Positions 34,339-42,215 of a stretch of DNA of 64,000 nt are shown piece after piece. Both the position numbers and the translations under genes were made by a program. Numbering within the stretch: position 1 is the first letter of the stretch; every line of letters starts with the position of its first letter. The DNA comes from Deltaproteobacteria bacterium (GTDB lineage: Bacteria; Myxococcota_A; UBA9160; UBA6930): positions 62,001-126,000 of the forward strand of contig JAJDAQ010000098.1 of NCBI GenBank assembly GCA_029261815.1, written 5' to 3'. The notes beneath the pieces were generated by a model. That model had not been told where the DNA came from. It worked only from the letters and a program-made list of their open reading frames with translations, and did not search any database.

Positions 34339-36375
34339 TCAGTCTCCGCGGCCCGGTGCCGCTGAGGCGGCCTCCTCCAGGCCGATTCCGAACCATGCGA
34401 CAGCGAGCTCACGCGGATCCGTCGATCCCGGAATAACATCGGTCGGACGACCGACATAGCCGTACTCGAAACGGATCACATTTCGCCCTCCCTTGAGATG
34501 CTCTCGGGGAAGCGTGACGGAATAGCGGTTCCGACCCGGGTCGAGGGCCAGATCGTGAACGGGCGTACCGTTCAGCCGGATCGTGATCGTCTGCTCGGTG
34601 CCGTCGCGGAGATCGAATGGCAAGCAGTCGAGATTCAACGTGATGTCGCTTGCCTTGCCAAACCGGCCGACGAGAACACTCGCCGGGCCATCACTCCAAA
34701 GGATGTTTCCTTCCGGATCATTCCAGCCCGACTCCAGCGCACGGGCTTGCCGATTGTTTCCGATCTCCAGAGTCCAGGGGAGAGACAGCGCGCGTGCGCG
34801 CGGCGTCCCGCTGACGAGCAGCGGTGCGATGAAACCGGCGAGTGCTTCACCCGCGATCGCATTCCCGCGCGCGTTGAAGTGCGGATCCTGCCGGTGGTAG
34901 AGGTGCCGGCTGCCGTCCGGAAGCGCCGGAACCGAACGCAAGGCCGGAAGGAGATCGAGAACCGGAATGTCATGCTCCGTCATCCACGCCGTCACCTGAC
35001 GTTGCGGGCGATCGCGCTCCATGGGAATGGGGCTCCCTTCCTGCACCGCGCGCCAGAGCCCGTCCTCGACCTGGAACACGTCGGGGATCAGGACGAACGC
35101 AAGGGGGAAGTCCGCCGCTGCCGCGTCCAGCGCATCGAGGGCATCCTCGAAACCTTCATAGAGGGCCGGGTCGTCGACGCCGATCCGATCGGCGTTGCGG
35201 CGTTCGAGTTCCAGGAAGACTTCGGCACCGAGACTTGGCGGTTCGCGGAGCGGGTCCGCCAACCACGGATACTGCTCGCCGGGCGCACCTCCATTCGGCG
35301 ACACGGCGTCGAGCGCATCTTCGGAATCAATCCAGTTCTGGATCTCTGCGCGCGACAACACCACCAATCGACGCGCGAGCATCGCGACCAACGAGATGTC
35401 CGCGTCATGCCAGCGGGGCGGCGCGCGATAGGGCCTCGTCGCCACGATGTCCCTGCCGACGAATAGATGCACGATGACAAGATCCGGATCGAGCGGAATC
35501 GCTTCTGTCTTCAACAGGTGTCGATAGTCGTAGGGATCGATTCCGGCGGATCCCATGTTGTAGACCTGGACGCCCGGCAGGCTCCGCTCGGCCGCGGTCG
35601 TAAAATGGAACGCATGCGGAACCACGCCGTAGCTGAACGAGCCGCCGATGCTGGCGACCAGCGGACCCGAGAGTTCGGATCGAGGGAGAAACGGCGAGTC
35701 GAAGTGGCCGCCTTCGTTGATCAGGGTGTCGAAGCGTCGGTCGCCGTGCAGGAGGCGACCCGCGTCGCGTCGTATCTGGGAGTCGCTGTCTTCATTGATC
35801 AGGATCGGAACGCCGACGAACGACGACACCACGCGAAGCGTCAACTCCAACAACACGAGGCTCGCCACCGCGTTCATTGCCAGTACGTCGAGGCGACGCG
35901 CCCTCGCTGAGACCTTGAGCTGTCGCCGGCGCTTCAACCGCTGGTTCGCGAACAGGAATCCACCGTAGCCGAGCGCTGCCACGATCTCGGCGACGATCGG
36001 ATGAACCACCCGATAGGGCCCTGTGAAGGTCTCGGGCGCAGACAGGACGAACAGACTGAAGACGACGCAGGCGGCCGCGCCGTACACCGCGACCCGCACC
36101 CGAAGGGAGCCGTTCACCTCGGTGCCCGACCGCAGCCAGCGCTGGAAGGTCCGCACCATGTCCCAGCTCCCGGCGACGGCGATCGCGACAACGAGTACGA
36201 GGAGAAGCACGCTGGCTCCGCTGACCTCGACCTCGCCAAGAACCGGCGCGAGCACTTCGCCGAGCAGCTCCTCGACGAGTGCCCGCTGAAGCCAGACCTC
36301 GAACGCTGTCGCGACGGTCAGTGCCACGCCAATGGCGTGGATCACGAGCAGGATCACGGGAACGAGACGAGACAC
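34339..36375 (-). CDS. Membrane-anchored SGNH-hydrolase protein, paralogue 1 (substituted active site)
   Basis: A 678-residue protein with about five N-terminal membrane helices (to about 185), an SGNH domain (about 235-560) and a C-terminal beta domain (about 570-678, IRLNGTPVHDLALDPG and RELAVAWFGIG). Block I is GGSFSYG where the paralogues have GDSFSYG (Ser246 kept, Asp replaced by Gly), and block III is FVGRD where they have GND (Asn replaced by Arg308). The late D/H pair in QDPHFNARGN is kept. The nucleophile could work, but the oxyanion-hole residues are altered. GTG start with TAGGTT six bases before it. Confidence 0.75.
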   Translation of the reverse strand: MSRLVPVILLVIHAIGVALTVATAFEVWLQRALVEELLGEVLAPVLGEVEVSGASVLLLVLVVAIAVAGSWDMVRTFQRWLRSGTEVNGSLRVRVAVYGAAACVVFSLFVLSAPETFTGPYRVVHPIVAEIVAALGYGGFLFANQRLKRRRQLKVSARARRLDVLAMNAVASLVLLELTLRVVSSFVGVPILINEDSDSQIRRDAGRLLHGDRRFDTLINEGGHFDSPFLPRSELSGPLVASIGGSFSYGVVPHAFHFTTAAERSLPGVQVYNMGSAGIDPYDYRHLLKTEAIPLDPDLVIVHLFVGRDIVATRPYRAPPRWHDADISLVAMLARRLVVLSRAEIQNWIDSEDALDAVSPNGGAPGEQYPWLADPLREPPSLGAEVFLELERRNADRIGVDDPALYEGFEDALDALDAAAADFPLAFVLIPDVFQVEDGLWRAVQEGSPIPMERDRPQRQVTAWMTEHDIPVLDLLPALRSVPALPDGSRHLYHRQDPHFNARGNAIAGEALAGFIAPLLVSGTPRARALSLPWTLEIGNNRQARALESGWNDPEGNILWSDGPASVLVGRFGKASDITLNLDCLPFDLRDGTEQTITIRLNGTPVHDLALDPGRNRYSVTLPREHLKGGRNVIRFEYGYVGRPTDVIPGSTDPRELAVAWFGIGLEEAASAAPGRGD

Positions 36376-36387
36376 CGACGGAACCTA
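36376..36387 (-). promoter_or_regulatory. Candidate leaderless -10 element, SGNH paralogue 1
   Basis: On the minus strand TAGGTT (36387-36382) is followed by six bases (CCGTCG) and then GTG at 36375. Confidence 0.45.
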
Positions 36388-36410
36388 GCCCAAGGACTCC
36401 CTGCAACGAG

Positions 36411-38426
36411 TCATGGCGTCGGCAGCGCGAGCCCATTCGACGGGGACCGGAAGCTGATCTCGTACCAGGCGACCGCGAGGATCCGCTCGTCGGCGGAGTT
36501 CTCGAGCACTTCGCTCGGTTGATACGTGTCGCCGTACTCGAAGCGCACCACGTTCCGCCAACGCCGGAGATGCTTCCGCGGCAACGTCACCGAATAGCGA
36601 TTGCGTCCTGGTGCCACGACAACCTCGGCGACGTTGGCGCCATTCAACAAGACCTTGATCTGCTGTGCCTTGCCGTCGGGACCAACGAACGGCAGACAAT
36701 CGAAATCCATCGCGACGTCTGCGCCCGGGCTCAGCGGCGCAATCAGCTCGGAGCTGGGACCCGCACTCCACGAGACACCGTCCTCGGCCGGGTGCCATCC
36801 GCGAACGAGGCGCTCGGAAGCGGCTTCGCTCGAGAGATCAATGCTGAATGGCAGTGACACGCGCGAGACCCTTGGTGTCCCAGTCTCGAGAAGAGGTCCT
36901 ACGAATCTGGCCAGTGCCTGCCCTGCGACCGCGTTCCCCCTGGCATTGAAATGCGTGTCCCGCAGGTGATAGAGATGCCGATCGCCGTCTTCGAGAGGCT
37001 CCACAGCGCGCAGCAGCGGCAGGAGATCGAGCACCGGAAAGTCGTGGGCCTCGAGCCAAGCGAGCGTTCGTTTCTGCGGAAGATCCCGGTCGTGCGGCCC
37101 TTCGAGCCGGGCGGAGACCCTGGCCCAGAGCGCGTCCTCTACCTGGAATTCATCCGGGATCAGCACGAACGCGAGCGGCACGCCTTCCGCCGCTTCGGCG
37201 AGCGCCGCGAGAGAGGCCTCGAAGCGGTCGTAGAGGCCGATATGGTCGGACGTGATCTGCACGGCGTTCCGAAAGGAAACGTCCTCGTACACGTCCTCGC
37301 CGAAACTCGGAACCTCGAGCGAAACATCCGCCACCCAGGAGAAATCCTCGGGCGCTCGCTCGTGCGCGGCGGCCTCTCGGTCTTCTGCCGCGCGCCGCAG
37401 GACGCCGAGCCGATGCCACAGGATGCCCGCCTTGTAGCTGTCCGCATCCGCCCAGCCGGGTTCCGCGCGGTAGGGAGGGCCCGCGGTGATGTCATTGCCC
37501 ATGAACAGCTGGACCACGATCAGATCGGGGTCGAGGGGGAGCGCCTCTCCTTCGAGCAGGTGCCGATAGTCCCCCGGACCGGTCCCGGGGAAACCCATGT
37601 TGTAGACGCTCACGTCCTTGAGGGCGCGCTCCGCGACGGTCGAGTAGTGATAGGCGTGGGGGGTTGTTCCGTAGCTGAAAGAGTCACCGATGCTGATGAC
37701 GAGTCGACCCGAAAGCTCCGAGCTCGGAACGAATGCGGTGTCGTAGTGCCCTGTTTCGTTGACCGGGAAGCCCCATTTGAGCTGCCCTGCCGGCAGGCGC
37801 TCCGCATCCCGACGAATCCGCGACGAACTCTCGTTCGTCACCAGGAGCGGGATCGGCACCACGGCCGAGATCACGCGAAGTGCGATCTCGAGCACGACCA
37901 GGCCAAGCACTGCGTTCATCGCAATGACATCGAACGCACGTCGCAGCCGCCCCGGGACCGGCTGCCGATCCGGTGCGATCCGCGATGCCCAGCGGAGGTA
38001 GGCCGCGTAAGCAGCGCTGCCCAAGATCTCCATCAGGATGGGAAACTGGACGCGGAACGGACCGGTGAACGTCTCGGGTTCCGAGAACACGAAGACGCCG
38101 GCACCCACACAGCCCACGACGACGTAGGCGAGAACCCGGAGCCGAAGCCCGACATGGGTTTCCGCGATCCCGCGGCGCCAGCGCCGAAGTGTTGCCACGA
38201 TCGTCCATGCGGATGCGATCACGGTCATCGTGACCAGAACAAGGAGGGCCCCCACCAGGACCGGAACGACGAATGCACCAGCGCCACCGATCAATGGCAG
38301 CAGGGCGCGATCGATCAGGAGTTGCAGCAGAGGGCGCTGGACCCATGCCACCCACGCCGTCCCCACCGCGAAAGCAAGGCCGATTCCGTGGATCAGAACG
38401 AAGAGCGGCGCAGCGATGCGAGACAC
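36411..38426 (-). CDS. Membrane-anchored SGNH-hydrolase protein, paralogue 2
   Basis: A 671-residue protein of the same five-helix, SGNH and beta-domain plan as the neighbouring genes. All four blocks are intact: GDSFSYG with Ser249, NMGFPGTGP, FMGND with Asn311, and the catalytic D/H pair in RDTHFNARGN. The family covers esterases and acyltransferases; a membrane SGNH protein next to glycan genes suggests removal or transfer of an O-acyl group on an envelope polysaccharide on the periplasmic side. It has only five helices, so it is not the AT3-SGNH (OatA) architecture. GTG start with a leaderless-type element. Confidence 0.75.
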   Translation of the reverse strand: MSRIAAPLFVLIHGIGLAFAVGTAWVAWVQRPLLQLLIDRALLPLIGGAGAFVVPVLVGALLVLVTMTVIASAWTIVATLRRWRRGIAETHVGLRLRVLAYVVVGCVGAGVFVFSEPETFTGPFRVQFPILMEILGSAAYAAYLRWASRIAPDRQPVPGRLRRAFDVIAMNAVLGLVVLEIALRVISAVVPIPLLVTNESSSRIRRDAERLPAGQLKWGFPVNETGHYDTAFVPSSELSGRLVISIGDSFSYGTTPHAYHYSTVAERALKDVSVYNMGFPGTGPGDYRHLLEGEALPLDPDLIVVQLFMGNDITAGPPYRAEPGWADADSYKAGILWHRLGVLRRAAEDREAAAHERAPEDFSWVADVSLEVPSFGEDVYEDVSFRNAVQITSDHIGLYDRFEASLAALAEAAEGVPLAFVLIPDEFQVEDALWARVSARLEGPHDRDLPQKRTLAWLEAHDFPVLDLLPLLRAVEPLEDGDRHLYHLRDTHFNARGNAVAGQALARFVGPLLETGTPRVSRVSLPFSIDLSSEAASERLVRGWHPAEDGVSWSAGPSSELIAPLSPGADVAMDFDCLPFVGPDGKAQQIKVLLNGANVAEVVVAPGRNRYSVTLPRKHLRRWRNVVRFEYGDTYQPSEVLENSADERILAVAWYEISFRSPSNGLALPTP

Positions 38427-38438
38427 GCGCGAACGGTA
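38427..38438 (-). promoter_or_regulatory. Candidate leaderless -10 element, SGNH paralogue 2
   Basis: TACCGT (38438-38433, minus strand), six bases (TCGCGC), then GTG at 38426. Confidence 0.45.
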
Positions 38439-38472
38439 GCCCAGCGCGCACGGCCCCTGTCAGAGACCCGCC

Positions 38473-39735
38473 CTACCGAGGCGTCGCGATGGGCGTCGAT
38501 ACCGCTCGTCCGAGGGTCGAGAAGACGCACCGCGCATCACCATCGACGGGTCGGCCGAAGCGGCCATCCGCCGGGACCGGGAAACAACGCCGTGGCCCGA
38601 CCTCGAATGCGGTGTAGAACAAGACCGCTCGATCGGGCTCCACGACCACGGTCGGTGCCATCAGGCCCCAGCTATCGAAGCGCCCTTCACGGGGTCCGAG
38701 AATCGCCATCGGTTCCGACCACGAGACGCCGTCGCGTGAGTGCGACCAGGTGATGACTTCGTCCCGGTGGAATTCGCCGAACACCAGGCTCGACGCGAAC
38801 AGATGGTACGCGCCATCGATCCAGTGCATCTCCGTGATGTTCGCACCCTCGACCAGTCCGCTCTCCGATCGTGAACGAAGCTTCCAATCCAGATCGAAGT
38901 CTGCACGACCGAGGGCCACACCCTGGATCTGCTGGCCCGGCGCATCGATCGCGGCCTCCGGCTTCGCCAGCCCGAGACCCACGAAGTAGACCTCGATCCC
39001 ATCCTCCCGAACCACGACGCTCGGCTCCTGGACGTTGTTGTCGAAGCGTCCCGGGCGTTCGTCGTGGGGAACCAGCGGCTCTGGCCGACGCTCGAACGTG
39101 ATGCGTTCATCCATCATCGCCGCGCGAAGGCTCCGTCCCGCCAGGGCGAGTTCGGCGATCCCGATCTGGAAGCGCTGATACCGTTTGACACCATCCAGGT
39201 CGCCGTCACCCGTATACGTCAAGTACACGGTGCCTCCGCGACGAAACACGAAGGGCGTCTCGATCTTCGTCGAATCGAATCCGGAAGCCGGAGGAACGAC
39301 GACCGGCGTCTGCCGATAGCTCCAGCTCAGTCCGCGGTCGGCGGAGAATGCGTAGGCCACCGTTCCGATCGTCTCGAGGATGTTGCACGCGCCCGGTGCC
39401 GCCGGATCCCAGCTCACCTCATAGCGCTCGCCTCGACGACAGAAGATGGCGGTGTGAAAGAGGTGATAGCCCTCCTCATCTGCGTAGACGTGCGGATCGA
39501 ACACGACCGTCGGGAGACCCCTTGCGCCGGCATCGACTACGGGCGCGGAGTTGGGATGTCGCAGGAAGGTCGGGAAGAGCGGCGGTGCCGCGAGATCCTG
39601 GGCTTCGGGTGCCGCTGGCACATAGGGAGGGACTTGAGCGCAAGCCTGCAAGAAGAAGATCCCCAGGAACGCGACACGGGCGAGCCATGATGCCCGGCTG
39701 CGCGGGCGGACCGGTTCCCGGCAAGATCGGTTCAC
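38473..39735 (-). CDS. Secreted beta-propeller lipoprotein, glycoside-hydrolase-like
   Basis: A 420-residue lipoprotein (lipobox LQAC, Cys32). Five similar strands-and-loop units (VFDPHVYADEEGYHLFHTA, IETPFVFRRGGTVYLTYTG, VQEPSVVVREDGIEVYFVG, ITEMHWIDGAYHLFASSLV, LMAPTVVVEPDRAVLFYTA) are the mark of a five-bladed propeller, as in GH43/GH32/GH68 enzymes. The D, E positions in the first three blades (FDP, IETP, QEP) could be catalytic or substrate-contacting. It may cleave or bind the exported glycan. Its GTG start overlaps the stop of SGNH paralogue 3 (GTGA), so they are coupled. Confidence 0.72.
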   Translation of the reverse strand: MNRSCREPVRPRSRASWLARVAFLGIFFLQACAQVPPYVPAAPEAQDLAAPPLFPTFLRHPNSAPVVDAGARGLPTVVFDPHVYADEEGYHLFHTAIFCRRGERYEVSWDPAAPGACNILETIGTVAYAFSADRGLSWSYRQTPVVVPPASGFDSTKIETPFVFRRGGTVYLTYTGDGDLDGVKRYQRFQIGIAELALAGRSLRAAMMDERITFERRPEPLVPHDERPGRFDNNVQEPSVVVREDGIEVYFVGLGLAKPEAAIDAPGQQIQGVALGRADFDLDWKLRSRSESGLVEGANITEMHWIDGAYHLFASSLVFGEFHRDEVITWSHSRDGVSWSEPMAILGPREGRFDSWGLMAPTVVVEPDRAVLFYTAFEVGPRRCFPVPADGRFGRPVDGDARCVFSTLGRAVSTPIATPR

Positions 39736-41708
39736 GGTGCCTCCGCGTGCGGAGCCACCGCACCGACGGCCTCGCCGGTACGATCGAAACTGATGTCGTA
39801 CCAGGCGACCGCCAACTCGCGCATATCATCGGCTCCCTCTTGATGCTCGGCTGGCCGCCGCGTCCACGCATAGCGAATCGCCAGGTGCGCAGGAGCCGGT
39901 CCCAGCCGGTCTCCGGGTAGCCGAATCTCGACCGTGCTCCGTTCGGGAGGCAGCACGACTTGTTCCAGGCGGCTTCCGTTCAGATCGATCGCGATGCGCT
40001 GCGCGGGCGCATCCGGGTCCGGATACGGTTGGACGTCCAACCGCATCGTGACATCGGTGGGACCCGAAACCTGCGCGCGAAAGGTCGTCACCGGGCCGTC
40101 GCTCCAGAGATGCGTCGGCTCGGGCTCCTGCCAGCCATGGCGCAGGGTCAACTCAGCCGGCGTGCGGGAGAAACGCGGCCCCGTCGTGTTGGCAGTTCGT
40201 CCCTGAGCGGACGGGCCGGACTCCAGAATCTCGGAGACGAAGCGCGCCAGTTCCGTGCCGGACACCGCATTCCCACGCGCGTTGAAGTGCGTGTCCTGGA
40301 GATGGAAAACATGCTGTCGGCCGTCGGCCAACGGCTCGACGCTCTCGAGGACCGGGAGAAGATCGAGGAAAGGCACTCCGCGCTCCGAGAACCACCGGGC
40401 GAGTTCGCGCTGGGGACGATCGCGAACCAGTGGCTGATCGCTCGCGCCGCGGACCGCTTCCCAGATGTGGTCCTCCACCTGTGCCTCGCTCGGGATCAGT
40501 ACGGCGGCGACCGGGATGTCCCCAACGGCTTCGAGGATCCGTTCGAAATTTCCGAAGAACCGCTCATAGATGGCGTCGTCCGGCCCACACACTGCGACCA
40601 TGTTGCGCGTTTCGATCCCCAGAAAGATGTCTTCAGGGAAGGACGGCTGCTCCAGCATCGGGTCGTCGAACCATACGAAGTGCCGTAAAGGGTCCTCTTC
40701 CGTCTCCGCGTCGGCAGGCCTCGGCACCGCGTCATCGCTCGACTTCCGTACCTTCCACAGCGTCGCGGCCCGCTCCAACGCCACAGGCAGCAAGTACCGC
40801 TCACGTTCGTACCAACGCGGTTCACTCGTTTCGGGTGCCGTATCCGACAGATCGTTTCCGAGGAAGAGCTGAATGACGATCAGGTCGGGGTCGAGCGGGA
40901 CCGCCTCATCCTGCACGAGATGCAGGTAGTCGACGGGGCCTGTCCCGGGAAAGCCCATGTTGTAGATCTCGACATCGGGCAGCCGCTGCTCGGCCAGCGT
41001 GGTGAAGTGGCGTGCGTGCGGAACCACCCCGTAGCTGAAGGAGTCCCCGATACTGGCGACGAGCACGGAACGTTGGAGGCGCGCAGTGGCGACTTCCGTG
41101 TCGTAGTGGCCGCGTTCATTCATCGGGAAGCCGACATGGAGGGTGCCGGGCGCGCGACGATCCGCAGAGCGGCGAACCTCTCCCGAACTTTGTGCGGTGA
41201 CCAGCAAGGGTGTCGACCAGAACACGGCGACGCCTTGTAATGCGACCTCGGCCAACACAACGAGCAGCACGACATTTCCCAAGGTGACATCGGCCATTCG
41301 ACGCAACCGCTGTGGAAGGATGCGACGGAGCCATGGGAGCGCGGCTTGAATCGCGAGTGTCACACCGTAGAACAGTACGGCCGTGATCGAGGCCGCCTGC
41401 CAGAACCTTACCGGCGGCGTCACGACGAGATAGGCCGTGCACAGGAACGCCGCATAGAGCGTGATTCGCCACCGTAGGGCTGCGCTCGGCAGTGGGTCGT
41501 CGCGCCGGAACCGCCGCCACGCTTCGACCAGCGCTGTCGCTGCCCAGATCAGGACACCCACGAGCAACACGAGCAGAAGCCAGGCGACCGGGCCGTAGAC
41601 AATCACGAGGACTTCCCGGACCACCACCGAGAACAGCAGGGTGACCAGGCAAGCCAACATGCCGATGCCATGGAGAACGACGAATGAAAGCGAGACAGCC
41701 CGGCGCAC
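39732..41708 (-). CDS. Membrane-anchored SGNH-hydrolase protein, paralogue 3
   Basis: A 658-residue member of the same trio: five N-terminal membrane helices, SGNH domain with GDSFSYG, NMGFPGTGP, FLGND and QDTHFNARGN, then a beta domain ending RELAVAWYDIS. All blocks look intact. It is followed, with a GTGA overlap, by the propeller lipoprotein gene, so it is the promoter-proximal member of a two-gene unit. The predicted role is O-acyl ester hydrolysis or transfer on an envelope glycan. GTG start with a leaderless-type element. Confidence 0.75.
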   Translation of the reverse strand: MRRAVSLSFVVLHGIGMLACLVTLLFSVVVREVLVIVYGPVAWLLLVLLVGVLIWAATALVEAWRRFRRDDPLPSAALRWRITLYAAFLCTAYLVVTPPVRFWQAASITAVLFYGVTLAIQAALPWLRRILPQRLRRMADVTLGNVVLLVVLAEVALQGVAVFWSTPLLVTAQSSGEVRRSADRRAPGTLHVGFPMNERGHYDTEVATARLQRSVLVASIGDSFSYGVVPHARHFTTLAEQRLPDVEIYNMGFPGTGPVDYLHLVQDEAVPLDPDLIVIQLFLGNDLSDTAPETSEPRWYERERYLLPVALERAATLWKVRKSSDDAVPRPADAETEEDPLRHFVWFDDPMLEQPSFPEDIFLGIETRNMVAVCGPDDAIYERFFGNFERILEAVGDIPVAAVLIPSEAQVEDHIWEAVRGASDQPLVRDRPQRELARWFSERGVPFLDLLPVLESVEPLADGRQHVFHLQDTHFNARGNAVSGTELARFVSEILESGPSAQGRTANTTGPRFSRTPAELTLRHGWQEPEPTHLWSDGPVTTFRAQVSGPTDVTMRLDVQPYPDPDAPAQRIAIDLNGSRLEQVVLPPERSTVEIRLPGDRLGPAPAHLAIRYAWTRRPAEHQEGADDMRELAVAWYDISFDRTGEAVGAVAPHAEAP

Positions 41709-41720
41709 GCGACCAAGCTA
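41709..41720 (-). promoter_or_regulatory. Candidate leaderless -10 element, SGNH paralogue 3
   Basis: TAGCTT (41720-41715, minus strand), six bases (GGTCGC), then GTG at 41708. Confidence 0.45.
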
Positions 41721-41767
41721 GCAGAGGCAGATGATCCGAATCTCGCGCCGCGGCGGAGCGAGCCCCT

Positions 41768-42214
41768 CTATTCGCGTCGGCCCAGCGTGACTTTTCGCAC
41801 GTCGATCGGCTGGCCCGTTCGCTCATCGACGACGCGCGGCGAGACGGGATCCCCAGTCTCGCGGTCGAAGATCTGGAGCGGCGGTTCGCCGCCATCGGCC
41901 CAGAGCCAGTCCTCTCCGAAACGCCACATTGCGGCCAGCACAGGGTAGAAATCCCGGCCCTTCTCGGTCAACACATACTCGTACCGCTCGGGCCGCTCTT
42001 CATACAGCCGACGTTCGAGCATGCCTGCGTCCACCAGCTTCGCGAGGCGCTGGGCCAGGATCCCACGCGAAAGACCCAACGCGCTTTGAAACGACTCGAA
42101 TCGGCGGTGGCCAAGAAAGGCCTCGCGCATCAAGACCGGTGTCCATGAATCGCCCATCAGCCCGGTCGTCCGGGCGATGGGGCAAGGCGCGTCTGCGAAG
42201 CGGTCAGCTCTCAT
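41768..42214 (-). CDS. HxlR-family winged-helix transcriptional regulator
   Basis: A 148-residue regulator. The conserved N-terminal CPIARTTGLMGDSW with a redox-candidate cysteine, the winged helix (RFESFQSALGLSRGILAQRL) and the wing (LYEERPERYEYVLTEKGRDF) fit HxlR. These proteins sense aldehydes or redox change through the Cys. The ATG at 42214 begins one base after the stop of the molybdopterin gene, so it is probably co-transcribed with it and controls that operon; TTG at 42223 is an alternative start. Confidence 0.82.
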   Translation of the reverse strand: MRADRFADAPCPIARTTGLMGDSWTPVLMREAFLGHRRFESFQSALGLSRGILAQRLAKLVDAGMLERRLYEERPERYEYVLTEKGRDFYPVLAAMWRFGEDWLWADGGEPPLQIFDRETGDPVSPRVVDERTGQPIDVRKVTLGRRE

Positions 42215-42215
42215 C

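Noticed and set aside
36951..38753. Long open frame on the plus strand opposite the second SGNH gene, and similar ones opposite the fused glycosyltransferase (26569-28707) and the cyclase gene (51222-53102)
   Set aside because: Antisense open frames are expected in GC-rich coding DNA. Their translations are Arg/His-rich with no domain, and the opposite strand has clear conserved motifs.
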